Assembly (NCBI GenBank): GCA_027475525.1
Contig: JAMWFC010000077.1
Coordinates: 1-64,000 of the forward strand
Source of the DNA: Macrolepiota albuminosa
Lineage: Eukaryota; Basidiomycota; Agaricomycetes; Agaricales; Agaricaceae
Length of the DNA stretch: 64,000 bases
Reading direction: 5' to 3'
A program made the position numbers and the translations under genes. The notes below the pieces were generated by a model. It did not search any database. It was given only the letters and a program-made list of their open reading frames with translations, and was not told the origin of the DNA. Shown piece after piece: positions 9,521-22,887 of the stretch; positions within the stretch are counted from its first letter, which is position 1, and every line of letters starts with the position of its first letter.

Positions 9521-12500
9521 ATTTGTAGATATACAAAGAGAATTATAAGCTCCAGATACCCATCCTCATTGTAGACCAACGGACATTTGTACTTTGCAAT
9601 ACTCATAGATGCCTTTGATTTCTGGATTAGTACTGGGCTTTATTTGACGAGCTATAAATAATATCATCTCTTTTGGAGAGATGTCGCCGAGATCCGGAAG
9701 GCCAAAAAGTCGTCCAGGTAGAGAGGTCATGGTACAAATGGAAAATTGTTTTATGAAATGTAGATGAAACTCCTGTCTCTTGAGTTGGATAACATGGATC
9801 AGCTGCAGGCAAGAGTGTGGGTGAAAACCATTCACCTTGTCACAATAATATATACACCCTCACTGTCTTGCTATGGCTACCCATTTGTGATTTCATTACA
9901 TACCCGTGTTCCCTCTATCTCTAGGTATCGGCGCTCGAAGATCATTTAGGACCTGAGGAATTGTATCACTCATTTCTTTCCGTAATCACTCTCCTAAGTC
10001 TTCTTCAAACCGTTATTCTGCTCCACACGGCAGCCTCGAATTAACATCCAATTTCGAGGTAATTACTCGGCTATTACTCGACGTTTAGATCGAGCAGCGC
10101 CACTTCAAACTCCAAGCGAATGAGGTAGACGTACCTTGACCCATGTTTTATTGCAACGTCATGCCCTGGATGTTTTCATTTTAGTAGTTTGAATAAAGTG
10201 GGTTCGAGTTGGACTTCCGAGACAATGAGTGACCATTCTTGGTCTTAGAAATCTAGGCGCCAAGCACTCAACCCCGAGCTTTACAGTTACGACGGACAAG
10301 CAATCGATCCAGCATGTTACGGCAGCTTATGTTTCAGTCATGGTTGCTCTTCTTATTCTGGCCCACAGATTAATATCGATTCCAAAGAAGGGTGAAACGG
10401 TAGGGATGTCAGCCGCAGGGACCAGGAGCTTGGGGCATGTACCCTCTCCGAATTATACTAGTAGACAGTTGGTTCCTTGAAGGACGGAAGACCATTTCAT
10501 ATTTTGATGCGTTTATTCAGGAGATGAGTTTCAGGCGATGATTGGATGCATTGACAAGGGGCTAAAAGGGTCCAAGAAGCACGGCACACATTCTTAAGGT
10601 CAGATGACGCAGTTATGCACCCATTTTAGTTCATACTTCGAGCTTCCACGTTGGTATCAGACAGTCATTGGCGCAGAGAACTACATTGTGTGAAAAATTC
10701 CTCTCGGAGAAAGGACATCATCCTCGGCGGGAGTAATGTATCACTGAAGATGTCAGAGCCATGAAGCGATTGGGCGAATGGACGTCCATCTGAGCTAGGT
10801 TACAGCAGCCTGTTGATGGAGAACTTTGGCCAGAGAATGATGACAAACAATAGTGTACGGTCGTGGGTAGATTTAAAAGCGGAATTAGGACATGCATATA
10901 TAGACATACCTCTGTTCTGTCCTGCTTGAAGTTTGAAATTTTAAGTTTGATGCCCCCTACATCACCAGTTTCAACCTCCTTAGTTCCTTAATTAATGTTT
11001 TCTGGAACAAGTGTTGAAACATCCATAGTGACAACGGACGGGGAAGGGTGAGCGCGAGGATGAACGCGAAGATGAACGCGAGCTGCGGAGAGTATTGACT
11101 GTAACACTGTAGGTTTACTCGTGCGGGACAACAAAACAGTAGTCCTTATGGGACGATTGTTATGATTGCGTGAGATTGTATGAGATGGGTCCTGACGCTT
11201 GCCCTTCGCAAAGAAATTGCCTGGCTATAAGTAGGCGGGCGATGACAAAGACCTTTCTAAAAATTCTGCCAGTGATTTCATCCGCTCCATTCTTAAATCC
11301 GTGGAGATGTCGGATTTTGAAGCCCTGTCAGGATAAAACGACATTCAATTGAATTATGGGGAGAAACCTTTTACAATTACTCATGCACAGCACTAGCAGG
11401 GCCTGTCGTTGCAGAAATCAGTGATTAAGACGGGGATCTGCTAGGCTTGAAGCTGATATAGATAGCTACCACACAGGTCAAAACATGCTACACAACAGAA
11501 ACTTTCGCAAACTTGATTTCTTTTCAATTCGTCACCAGCGGACATCCTCAGAGGATGACTTGACTTTTGTCTTGACCCTACGTCTTCAACGAAAAACTCG
11601 ATATTTGGCCATCCTTTCATTTGGCTTGAGCGGAACTTGTCGATCTAATGGCTGCTTTTCCGTTTCTGACAACGATACTTGGTTTCTATGACGTCCTTGG
11701 TGTTCTGGATCTGGTCTGACATGCTGGAGACAAGTTATCCAGGTTGTACATATATCTGTATCTTCATGGAGATGGTCCATCATCGTATGTACACCTTCTC
11801 TATCTCGATATTCGAATTGATTAACAGGCGTCAGGATGGTTCCATATGACCTTTGATCCTGTCAGGACGCTTGCCAAACGGTATTTCTCACGGCGCCTTC
11901 ACTTATTATAGAGAGAGCCATAAGTTATGGCTCTCTCTATGCACAAACACCCACGCTTGGCACAGATCGGATCGTAAGTTTTGTTACTCTACAATAACTA
12001 CTCTTTACAGCGGTATTGTCGCACAATATCCATAGATGCAACTAACATGGTAACTTTTGATAATCATTATGGTTGTACCTTCTGACGAAATTGTTACCAT
12101 AATCAGTGAATTTAAAAGAATTTTAGGGATACTTTATTTGACTTCCATCGCCGGACTGAACGCGGTATCTCATATAGAGATTGAGGTGATCATATACGCT
12201 GTCTTCATGCTAGGTCAGCGGCATCATCTTCGGTTTCAGATCAGTGACTTGTATTCATGCGATGATGTCGCCAAGATTTGGTTTGCGCCGTTTTAGAAGA
12301 CCCTTGGTGGGCGAGTTTTTAGATTAAGAAATTGCTAGAAAAATTATGGCGCCTCAGGCACGTCTTTCGCCGACTTTTCTCATTAGATATCACATATTTT
12401 CGGAAGTTTAGTAGGCATATGGTGAATCATTTGACAGACGTTCTATACGCATATGCCTCTGGTGCAGGAAGGATTGGTTTTAACAATAGCGGAAAAATCT

Positions 12501-12753
12501 ACACCTATCGATAGAACTCAATCCCCAATAGGATCCGGTTAATCGATTTTTTCATGTGGCTATTTCGAGCAACCGCGGAAACCGAAACATTCCCGCGGAA
12601 ATCTAGAGGTGCGATCTCTCAGCATCATTGTTATGACTGAAGGAGATTGATTTCCGTGGAATTTCTGTCAGTCATACCCTGTATTTTACGACCCATATAA
12701 GCTCCCGGTCTGATAAAAAGCGTTCAGCGTCTGATACACAAATAACATAACCG
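9521..12753. other. 3.2 kb gene-poor intergenic region
   Basis: Only short unsupported open frames are present. The first few hundred bases are the dehydrogenase 3' flank. No recognisable transposon protein or RNA gene was seen. The one structured element is the perfect palindrome at 11908-11940. It may be decayed DNA. Confidence 0.6.
11908..11940. repeat. Perfect 16 bp inverted repeat with 1 bp spacer
   Basis: ATAGAGAGAGCCATAA (11908-11923) is followed by G and then its exact reverse complement (11925-11940). As DNA it could form a cruciform and as RNA a tight hairpin. It sits in gene-poor DNA, not directly after a gene, so a terminator role is not supported. Confidence 0.85.
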
Positions 12754-15568
12754 ATGTCTTGGTCTCCTAAGCGTACTCTGGAAGAAAGTGGGTTTATCCG
12801 AATTAGCTATTGAAAACTTCTTCTGATGTGATTTTCACTCTAGCGGATGCCCTCCTCTGTGCTCCTGGGCAACTACACGAGGTTGAGACCATATACCTAA
12901 ACGGACGTATGCAGAAAGTGTATAAGCACCTCTGGCCGTCCGTCAGGGAGTTCTGGCTGTCAAGGGTTGAGAAATATTCAAAAAATACTTACATCATTTT
13001 CGAAGACCAGCGTGATACCTACGGTGAGGTCCATCACCGCGCTGTCAGAGTTGCCGCGGTCTTTCGCCACGTCTATGGTGTAGGTAAAGGTGGGCATAAT
13101 TCATCTGCAAAGATGTTACTCTCTTGTATTGATGAGTATACAGGGGATAGGGTTGGTATCTGTTCGCGGAATTGCTTTGATTACCTCGTGTCTTTTTGGG
13201 CAGCTCGTACGCCAGTGCTTTTATTCATTCCTGTTGCTAGCCCCTCATTAAATTTTGAAGATCTCCTTGGTGCAGTACCCGTTCTAATCAATGCGTAAGT
13301 GACCCAAGCAATCTTCATTTCACTCTTCATGTGCAATTTAGATGGCTCCCCTCTGAGCCCCTCCAATTTTGCCTTCTACGGACCGATTGTCAGGTTGTTA
13401 TGCTTGATGCCGAACGAGCCGACCGTCTAGCGCCAGTTGTCCTCGATATTTTGCGAGACATGCCCACTAATTTCCTAATCTTTGACGAGGAAACGGATAT
13501 CATACGATGGCCTGGCATGAACTCCTTCCCTTCTACAATCGATGGTTATCGGGGTGACATCGCCGATATACTGACCACGGATCCACAAATCTTGCCCGAG
13601 GATAACGCCCTCATCATGTTCACCTCAGGCATGGACACTCCGTCTCTAATGATGCAAAAGAACAAGCTGACATGTTGGATGAGCAGGAACCACCGGTTTA
13701 CCGAAAGGCGTTTTAAGCACTCAACGTCAGTTTTTGACGAATATTCCAAACGTGAGTGGTATCTCCTTATATTGTAATGCTGATAAAGTCAACGAACCCT
13801 AGGTCATGGTGGGAGGTATCAGAGCCGATTTACGCAGGGGGGGTGACTATCCTGACTTCAACGTCGAAGATATTCCTCAGAAAGGTGCACTCATAGGTGT
13901 ACCACTCTTCCATGTTACTGGTCTTACTAGCTTTACGGTCAGCGTGACTACTTTTCCCACATCATCAGCGTCTAAACTCGCAGAAAGATGTATTCGACTA
14001 TGATGGGACTCAAAATCATATTGACTCCGAAGTGGATTGTTGAAGAGGGTTCGTCGCGTTGCTCGTTTGAAAATTTCATTGCCTGATGTCTCCATCAGCT
14101 GCCAAGTAAATGTTTAGCTACTGTCGTGGAGGTTTGATCTGCTGACAAGTACCGTTTTAGATTGATTCAAAGGGAAAATGTTCGCGTTGCAGGAGGGTGA
14201 GGATTTTTTTTTCCAATTTTGATAAAAAAAACACCCCGTTAATATCGAAATGCCACTCACTTCACAGCGTTCCCGCCATGGTTTCTGATCTGATAGACAG
14301 CTCTTTGGCTGGATTTGCACTTGAAGGTATCTTATTCGGTGGCTCGCCTGCTCCCGTAACCCTTGTGCCGAGAGCCAGGCACGCTTTTCCAACAGCCATC
14401 ATGTGAGTGGTACACGTTCTTTTATAGGCAGTTGACTAACAGCTCTTAGGATGCAGGCTTATGGCATGACAGAGACAAATTCGATAGCAGTTTCGGTAGG
14501 TTTGTTTCATATGCTCATTGTCCTCGCTTCCTGAAGCACTTTATTTCTAATAGTTCGCTGGAGATGATTATGCGACCAGGCCGGCAAGCACGTCAGTCTG
14601 TTTTGTACACTTAAAGTTTCTCTATCCACTCAAAGATGTCGCGTAGTGGTCAAGCTTCACCTGTGAATGAAATCAAGATTGTATGTAAGGGCTCTTCCGT
14701 AGGCCCTGGGGTTCCTGGAGAAGTTTGGTTGTGAGTACCCTTTTGTGTCCCTTGATGGCGGCTTCCGATATATATCTGGCGTAGACGGGGTCCGAACATC
14801 ATGCAATGCTATTGGCGCGACTCAGGTAATTGTTTGATGTGACATGAAGTATAGGTTGTTAATTAATCGAAATGAAATTTCACTGGATCATAGAAGCCAC
14901 TGAAAATGCTCTCACTAGTGACGGATGGCTGAAAACAGGCGACTTAGGCTATCTGGATGAGGAGGGATTCTTGTACATCAAAGATAGACGTGAGGCAACT
15001 CATGTAGTCTATTGCAATTCCGTCGGCTGACACTTTGCAGTCAAAGATATCATCATCAGAGGGGGCGAGAACATTGTAAGCTTCGCCCATTGTAATTGTT
15101 GCAATTGTCTAGAAACTTCCAGGACTCGGTCGCGGTCGAAAATGCCCTGTACCATGATCCTCGGATCTATGAAGCTGCCGCAGTCGGAGTTCCGGATAGT
15201 CGCCTTGGAGAGCTAGTAGCCGCTGTGGTATCTGTGAAACCTGCTTATCGAGGGACGGTCACCGGGGCATCCCTTATCACGATAGCGCGGAAATAGTATG
15301 GTTATGTCGTTGAGACTTGATTTTGGAGCTGACTATTAATGAATCTGCAGCCTTCCTCGTTTTGCTGTTCCCGTGATGATCATCGTACAAGATGAACCAT
15401 TTGGTATGTCGTTCCGTAATCTCATCGAATAATCGACTAAAAATATTAGCAGAGCTTACCCCTTCTGGGAAAATTATCAAGGGTAATCTTCGTCGGCTTG
15501 CTCGGCGTCACTGGGAAAATCATGCTCGCCTGGGGAACGACCACGGTGTCCCCAGTTCGCATCTCTGA
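12754..15568 (+). CDS. Acyl-CoA synthetase (AMP-dependent ligase), PTS1-like C-terminus
   Basis: An adenylate-forming enzyme that activates a carboxylic acid (fatty or aryl acid) to its acyl-CoA. It starts [11 protein letters not shown] and is split by about 16 introns. Spliced landmarks in order: [44 protein letters not shown] (P-loop, about 13620-13720); [45 protein letters not shown] (about 14455); [60 protein letters not shown]. All core adenylation motifs including the terminal lysine are present. The P-loop is restored only by a GC-AG intron (13629-13686). The last residues are SSHL, and SHL is a variant PTS1, so a peroxisomal location is likely. The acid substrate cannot be read from sequence. 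Confidence 0.92.
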
Positions 15569-18500
15569 CGACGACCAACTGGACCTTGCAAACCCGTGAA
15601 AATTATCTTACCAACCCTAGAGATCGTTTGATCTCCCAGATATAACATGCATACCTTTTTATACCGGTAGAGGATAACATTTAATGTACTTAGCTTTGTA
15701 TACTCAAACTATTTATGCTGAAGAGGAACCGAATGTATATGATTTTCCAGTCCCAAGGAGTCTGATTGATTGGTCACTGAGGGATTTTGGTCTCTAATTG
15801 TCAATGATGGATTTTGACGTCGTCCATACGTCGTTCATGCAGTTCCATTACCGATTCGTCATTTTTGTACCGATTTTGTATAAATCAATTTCTGAGTTTG
15901 CTTGCAAAATCTGTCGGAGGAGTCCAATTGAAGCGCCACACTCCTTGGATAGATGGAGTAGCCATTGATCTATTTGTGAAAACTTCTGGTTCCACTCGGA
16001 CGCGATTGAGAACAATAGTTATCATTGAATAGCATTAACGCCGGCAGATCATCACTGCTGAAGACCGTTTCGTCCGATATCTTATGCGAACACCTGACAA
16101 ACAATTTCGCCACACTTCCAAGTATGTGATGCAGTTTACTCCTTTTTATTTTTCGCGCACCCACTCTGGACCCTGTCATACTCAACATCCAGCTGGGCAT
16201 CGAGCCTCTTGGTCTAGTATCTAGCTCTTTTGAACAGAAATTCTAGTCCAGGAGCGGTTTTGGATAGGGCTTTTTCAGCCCTACCGGTTGAAAACAGGAG
16301 ACCTCTTGGCATCGACGTGCCGGGAATATTGCAACAAGGCCCCGCCGATGCCGTTGTTCTGTTTCACCTTGACTGTGAATCTTTGACTTGGACGCTGCCG
16401 TTGGGAAAGCGCACCCGAACGTCGTAATTTAAGTAAGTACTCCGCCCGTCATAAAGTTAAAAGGGCATCACGTAGGCTTCAATCTCGTTTGCTTGCGCCA
16501 CTGTCCTTCTATGTGACAAATACGGTAGAAGACGCTACGCAAATGCTTCGAAAGAGTATGTGTCAGTGACGTGATTCTGAATCAAGCAAGGATTTCAACG
16601 CGATATATCAGAGAAGTTGGTAGGGAAAACTCCGGCTGTCTACTTGTATAACTTGCGATTTTTTCATATCGCTGGCCTAGAGCTCGAGGTGAACAGGAGG
16701 CTTACAGGTCCGGGAATAACAAGCAGTCCAAAGTGTGGATCACGGAGACCGGTACCTAGTACCGAGAACATGGCTCGGTTTGCAGCCCTTATTTGGGCCT
16801 CGAGTGCTTAAACACTCAAATCTGACGGCATGCCAACTTCCTTCAAGGTTGAAACAAGTGCATGGGCTGACCAATCATAGTTATCAAAGATAAAATCAAA
16901 TGTCTTTCTGAAGGAATTTTCTGCACAAGCCAAGCACGATCAGCAATGCTCCATAAACTTCAAAGTAAGTAAGGCAGCACCATCGCGGGTTGATGCGGAA
17001 GAGAGTGCGCAGCTTATTCCAGTAGATAGTGCAATCAATTCCAACTATGTACACAAGAAGGCTATGTAATTGTGATAGAGAATCTACTACCTATGTAAAA
17101 ATGGAGACTTGATGGTCATGCCCTGGAGTTAACAGCTTAAGCAGTGTCCATGTGACTGTACAGGGGACTGGCAGAGAAGACATAAATTAGAACGCTGGTC
17201 CACGAGTGGGTGTTCACAAGACATCAAAGAGTTTGTTGTCAGGCGCACATTTGTAGTAAGATACCGAACAGCTGACTCGACGGCCATGTGGGTCTAGGTA
17301 CCAGTGAAGAGGTTATTAGAGAGACGACGACTGAAGAAGTCTGTCAACAAGTGGCGTGATGCTGAAAAGGTTGAAACTACATGGACGGCGGTCCAGATTC
17401 TCTTTTGATCTTTCATCGCCCCGAGTTTTTCATGTATCACGGATCCATTGAGACCTTACAAGAACCTGGAGTACCCGGAGAAAACACAGAAAAGAGGCCC
17501 AGTAAAATACCAAATCCCGAACACAGACTAGATTGACAGACATCCACTGAATCCCAGAAGAAGCAGGGGAAACTTTGCTTTAGATGATCAGTAGCTGATG
17601 CGAGATATAGCAGAGGTGTATTTCTGTACGAGCACTAGATAGATCAATTATACTTTCATTGACTTTCAGGTAGCTGACGAAGCTGTTTCACATATGAGGA
17701 ATAGTTTTAAAGCCATTCACCGTACTGGAGTGTAGAGACGTTGATAAACTTGCTCAGGAAGGACCCGGGTTAGTAATGATAGAAGCGTGACCATTAGCAA
17801 GAAACAGTGTGGGCTGGGTAAAAGGAGAAACTGGCGGAATGATCAAAGTTTCTGTACAAAAAATCTTGTCAAGATAGTCAACGTCATGGACACCACAGAC
17901 GACTTTTTATCATGTGGCTATCAAGCGATCGAAGGTTCAAAACTGAGCGTTTGATTTAAACGACATTTAGATGTCTCAGTATTTCACATAAGTCGTTGTT
18001 CGTGTTCTCCAATTGCAGCGCAAAAGGGCGCATGGTTTTTTGGTGTTTCTTGAGAAAGAGCAGCCTTCAGAAGAGAGCAAACACAACAATGCCGATTCTT
18101 TCACAGGAGATTACAACATTTTGGGTCTTGAGAATGGTCAGGGAGTGAGCTGTAAGACTAAAGCTGAGATCAGAGCCCTTAAGCTCGTTCGATGAGGCAT
18201 GGTGCCATCACGTAGCTTGTTGTGGAGCCTGGTAATGTATATTCGCGAGAATTGAGTTCTGCATGGTCAAGCTCTCCAAAAACGCGGGTCCAGCTTCGTA
18301 GCAGAGTCAACGTAGGTCCGTAACATGCCGACGACGACGGGTTATCGAGCACAGAAGTCGCTCAAGGACAACCGAGTATGAGAGTCTTTTAGCTATTTAG
18401 GCTGAATTACCATTTGCTGAGACAGAATTCGAAATTCAAACCGTGGGAGTAAGTATGATCTATGATCGTTTCACATTTTGTTTGCGAGTATGGCTGCCGT

Positions 18501-18791
18501 GGGCCGCCACCTCGGCAAATTCGACCTCGGAGGTGGGTCCCTCCTCTTTTTACCTCGACAGCGGCTACAAACTGCTCAGCTCCGAATGGTCAAGCTGATA
18601 CTATGATGGAACTGAGAGCTTTCGTACCTGGACCCCACCTGAGTCTCATGTCAGTCATCGATTTCCAACTTACGGTCTTAGCAAAGCTGTTCTAGAAGTT
18701 GGTTCGGAGTAAACGCGTTCAACGTTAAATATGATGGGACATCTAGCACTTTTATTGCAAGCTTCGCTTTCCTTGCGTTGTCAACGAAGAT
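15569..18791. other. 3.2 kb gene-poor intergenic region
   Basis: Only short open frames without recognisable domains are present. Base composition is like the neighbouring unique DNA and CpG is not depleted as it is after 20850. No repeat structure was recognised by eye. The last few hundred bases would hold the desaturase promoter. Confidence 0.55.
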
Positions 18792-20554
18792 ATGGGTTCC
18801 TCAAATCGCGTCGAGAATTATAACGAAGATGAGCTTCCTGCTTATACCCCTATGCCATGGTATGTTCGACTCAATAGTGATTTTTCGTTGTAGTGCCTAA
18901 CGCTGCCTAAAGGTCTCTCAAAGAGATTCGCGATGCGATTCCACCTCGTCTCTTTGTTCGCGACACTGTTAGAGGCTTAATGTATCTAGCTCGTGACCTT
19001 CTTTTGGCCGCAGCTGCTTGGTCCTTAGCAACATACATCGATCCTTTCTTCAAGCAGGTTCAAACTATCGACCTCCTTACCCCGGTTGGTGCTGAGATCA
19101 CGCGCTGGGTTGCGTGGTGCGTCTAGTAAGAATGAGTCCTTTACAAATTACGGATCTTTTCATTGAAAACTGGTATGCAGTTGGTGGTTTCAGGGTCTGA
19201 TCTTCACTGGTATCTGGGTTATCGGTCATGAGGTACTCAACAATGTAAGAAATTTCTTGTACTTCGCTAAGAGAAAGAAATAGTGCGGACATGGCGCTTT
19301 TTCTGACCACAAGATTGTTAACGATATCATTGGCTTTGTAAGTTGAAATTCTAGCAGCTTGTTTTCATATTAGATCAAGTTTACCAGATTACCCACACTT
19401 TCCTCTGGACTCCTTATTTCAGCTGGAAGATCTCTCACCACCGCCACCATAGCAATCACGCTTCTATGGAACGTGATGAAGTTTATGTTCCCAAGACGCG
19501 CTCCGACCTCGGTCTCCAGAAAGATGGCCATCCTGACCTTGATTATGACGAAATTTTGGGTGATACCCCCATCTACACTCTCTACATGCTCATCCGTCAA
19601 CAAGTCCTTGCCTTTCCGGCATATCTTTGTAAGTTGTTTCTTGTGAATAGGCTATCATTCCTGATTTTAGCATCAGTGTTTAACGTCTCCGGCCAGAAGA
19701 CCTATCCCAAATGGACCAATCACTTTGATCGTGAGTATTGTGATCTAATTTTTTGTACGAATTGACCAACAATCTCCATCAGCCAACTCTATCTTGTTCA
19801 CAAAGGCTCAGCGCAATGTGGTCATCCTCTCAAACATAGGCATTGCAGTCATGGTTTGGGCTGTAAGCTATTCTAGCTCGGTCTGGGGTGCCTCCGAGGT
19901 CATCAAGTACTACGGTATCCCATGGCTTGGGGTCTCCCACTGGTGTAGGTCCTTGACAACCAAGATGGTTTAATTTATCTGATTACGGTCCAGTCATCAT
20001 GATCACCTATCTCCACCACACTGATCCCGTCCTGCCTCATTATCGTGGCAAACAATGGAACTTCCAGCGTGGCGCCGCTGCGACTGTCGATCGTCCCGTG
20101 TTAGGCTGGCAGGGACGTTTTTTTTTGCATGATGTCGCCCATTTCCACGTCATTCACCACGTAAGTTTCACCTCTGTGCGACGTAGAAGCAGAGTTTATT
20201 GACTTTGGCTTAGTTCTTCCCCAAGATGCCCTTCTGTTCGTACAATTTTTTCAAATGAATAACGTTAAACTAACGTTTTGCACTACAGACCATGGACCCG
20301 AGGCGACGGAGCATTTGAAGGCGTTCATTGGTGATTACTACGTCTCTTCCGATGAGCCTGCGTTTGTTGCTCTCTGGAACAACTATAACAAGTGTCAATT
20401 CGTCGAAGATGAAGGTCATTCCAACTTGGGAGCTAGGAAGCTTTCGTATTACTGATCCTTGAACTTAGGCGACGTCCTATTCTATAGGGACAAGGAGGGA
20501 AAGGCAGCCCGCCGTCCTGCAGACCAGTATAGAGTTAACACTAAGTCCGAGTAA
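18792..20554 (+). CDS. Delta12-type (oleate) fatty acid desaturase
   Basis: An ER membrane di-iron enzyme that introduces the second double bond into oleoyl chains to make linoleate. It starts MGSSNRVENYNEDELPAYTPMPW. Introns of about 45-55 bp are removed near 18862, 19127, 19253, 19340, 19629, 19733, 19947, 20161, 20239 and 20411. The three histidine boxes are HECGH (assembled across the intron at 19253-19281), HHRHHSNH at about 19438, and HVIHH at about 20150. Hydrophobic segments flank them (for example YLARDLLLAAAAWSLATY and VVILSNIGIAVMVWAV). The C-terminus HGPEATEHLKAFIGDYYVSS is typical of fungal FAD2-like enzymes. It ends KEGKAARRPADQYRVNTKSE with TAA at 20552-20554. Length and boxes indicate an intact enzyme. 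A membrane desaturase of related regiospecificity (Delta15) is the main alternative. Confidence 0.93.
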
Positions 20555-21169
20555 ATCGCATTACTTAGACTCCTAGATTCGACCGACGATCCGCCGGCTA
20601 CTTAGTTAAATGTTGATACTTTACGTATATCTCGTCTTGTATATATACTAACTGAAGAGAATGTTGTGTGCGTGATTGGTCCGGATCCTGTATATGGTCT
20701 CGTAACAAAGGGGAATTTACTATGATCACTGCCCCTTGAAGAAGCATTATGTACCGTAAGTGATTGTATCACGATAAGACTTCGTCCGAAGTACTATGTA
20801 ATTCCATGGCTTAGTATGGACTAATTAAAAATATGAGCTATGCCCCCCCTCTCCCCAAATCAATGTTTAATTCCAGCCTGAACCTCACTTCTGTTAGTCC
20901 TGCATGCCCACAAATGGCAACACCATTGACCTCAATCATTCACAATCGCCCACTCACTATATCACATCCCTCTGACCACTCTTGCAATTATCTAGAGACA
21001 ATGGCATAGTCCAATTGTTATTCTTAGAAGTACATATATATATTCTCCTCTCTCTGTACTCAACCCTCTCAGCTAGAGGGTGAGCTCACAACCTTATTTA
21101 TTCAGACAATACTAATATTGTACCCATAGAGTTATTCACATGACCATAATGAATTTAACATTAGGTTCT

Positions 21170-21435
21170 AACAACTTCATTTGGTTAAGGCCTGGTTTAT
21201 TTTTCCAACTTAAGACTTAAATCCAGCCTCAATCTTACTGCTTTGTTTGAAAAATAAATGCTTATATCCAGCCACAACATTACTTTGTTTGATAAGGGCC
21301 TTCTTTACAAAATTAAATGCTTAGATCCCTCAACCTCACTTTATTTAGTTAAGGCCTTGTTGTAAGAAATTCAAGCTTAGATTTAGCATCAACCTCCTTT
21401 TGTTCAGTTAAGGCTTTGTTTTGAGAAACTCAATG
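21170..21435. repeat. Degenerate tandem array, about 70 bp period, four units
   Basis: Successive units share the pattern GTTAAGGC(C)T..TTT...AAATTCAATGCTTAGAT..AGC.TCAACCTCACTT with substitutions and small indels. A related partial unit lies at about 20862-20900. The array ends immediately before the first LTR copy. Confidence 0.65.
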
Positions 21436-21890
21436 TGTAAGAATGACCTCTGGAGGCTATGGCTCCGTCACACAGCTGGCAGAGAGAGATCCAAAGATAA
21501 CAAGTCTAGAGATTCTCTATGCCAGGATTGATGCTTCTGAGGCCTCTGAAGCATGGGAAACAACTGTACACGACAACAGAACCTTAAAAATTCAAAAATT
21601 GCCTGAACAAACAAGTGCACAAATAAGGCAGGAAAACTCCAGACTTTGGAGATCAGAAAGGCAAATTCCAGCTTATATAAGTGATCTGTATACAGTGTTG
21701 AAAAAGCCACACTTGTCTGAATGATAGCTAAAGAATCAGAGCATCTCAAAGCTAAAAGTAGTACTAATAGATAGTGTTGAAAGAATAGAAACAGTATAGT
21801 GAAGGAATGACAGAAGAAATAAGAAAATAAATGAAAAAAGAATGAAGGAATAAAAAGTGAAAGAGAGAAGAAATGAGGAGTCTATTGACA
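21436..21890 (+). mobile_element. LTR copy 1 (about 455 bp), probable solo LTR
   Basis: It begins TGTAAGAATGACCTCTGGAGG and ends GAGGAGTCTATTGACA, matching the solo LTR at 24649-25246 along its whole length apart from an insert in the latter. The TG...CA ends fit an LTR. No clear target duplication is visible on its flanks, so it may be older, with eroded flanks. Internal retrotransposon genes are absent. Confidence 0.7.
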
Positions 21891-22887
21891 TCAGCTTACT
21901 CTGGTCTATTTGTATGTGTATTTATCCAGGGTCATCTTCAACAACCTTGTTTTTTGCACATGACAAAAAAACTTCCAACTCAGTAAATTTGTCTCAGTTT
22001 GACTGTGACCTAAAGTTTCAAGATATCAAGTGGCAACTGTGTTATGCCCAAGCCCATGAACTCTCTACAAGACTTGGCACACTATCTTGCTCTGCTCTCA
22101 AATGTATAAATCAAAGGATGTTTATGTGCTCCTTGGCTGATTTCATTCCTAGCACTTCATATTAAATAGTGTAAAATGCAGGCTCATGTACATAATAGCA
22201 AGAAAAGTGTATCTTTCTCAATTGAGAGATGCAGAGGGTGATCGACTTCTTCATACATCAGGAGAGCATGTGGAAGGCCCACACTGTCCATATATATCCT
22301 CAGGTTGATGTCTATGCTGCAGCAGGCCTGCAAGCCTATGCTGAATGACAGGTGGTGCTTCAATGTCAATTATACATAACATGTGAGAAGACATAGGCAA
22401 GTTTGAGTGCTCAGCTTTTTTCAGGTGTCAGAGCACTGAATGGGGAAAAATATGACATTGAGCACTCATTCTCACTTCCCAGATAAGTATATCACACTGT
22501 AGTGCTATGTATTTGAAAGGAGAAATGTATGTCAAAAAATTTTGATATGTTGTAAAGATCTCCATTATCTCTCTACTAGACATAAATATGTCTATGAATC
22601 AATAAAAATATGTTGATTTATCAGTATCAGAGTTCTTGGAGATCTCTTGAGAATCATGATTGTGCCAGAATGATATATGTAACAGGATGTGGAGAAATAA
22701 GACTGGTGCCTAGGATCATATCAGCAAGATTGTAGAAAGTGATATGTGAAGTTAAATTAAGAAATGAGTTGAGGTCCTGTTGAGGTGGGCACATCTCAAA
22801 TGTGCTTGTCATTATGTGCCATGGCCTTGTCAGGTGAGAGCATGTCATCCAGATCATTGGCCATCAACTGTGCAAAGATCTAAAGCC

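Noticed and set aside
12754..20554. A lipid-metabolism gene cluster (ligase plus desaturase)
   Set aside because: The two genes are more than 3 kb apart with no other pathway gene between them; proximity alone does not support a cluster.
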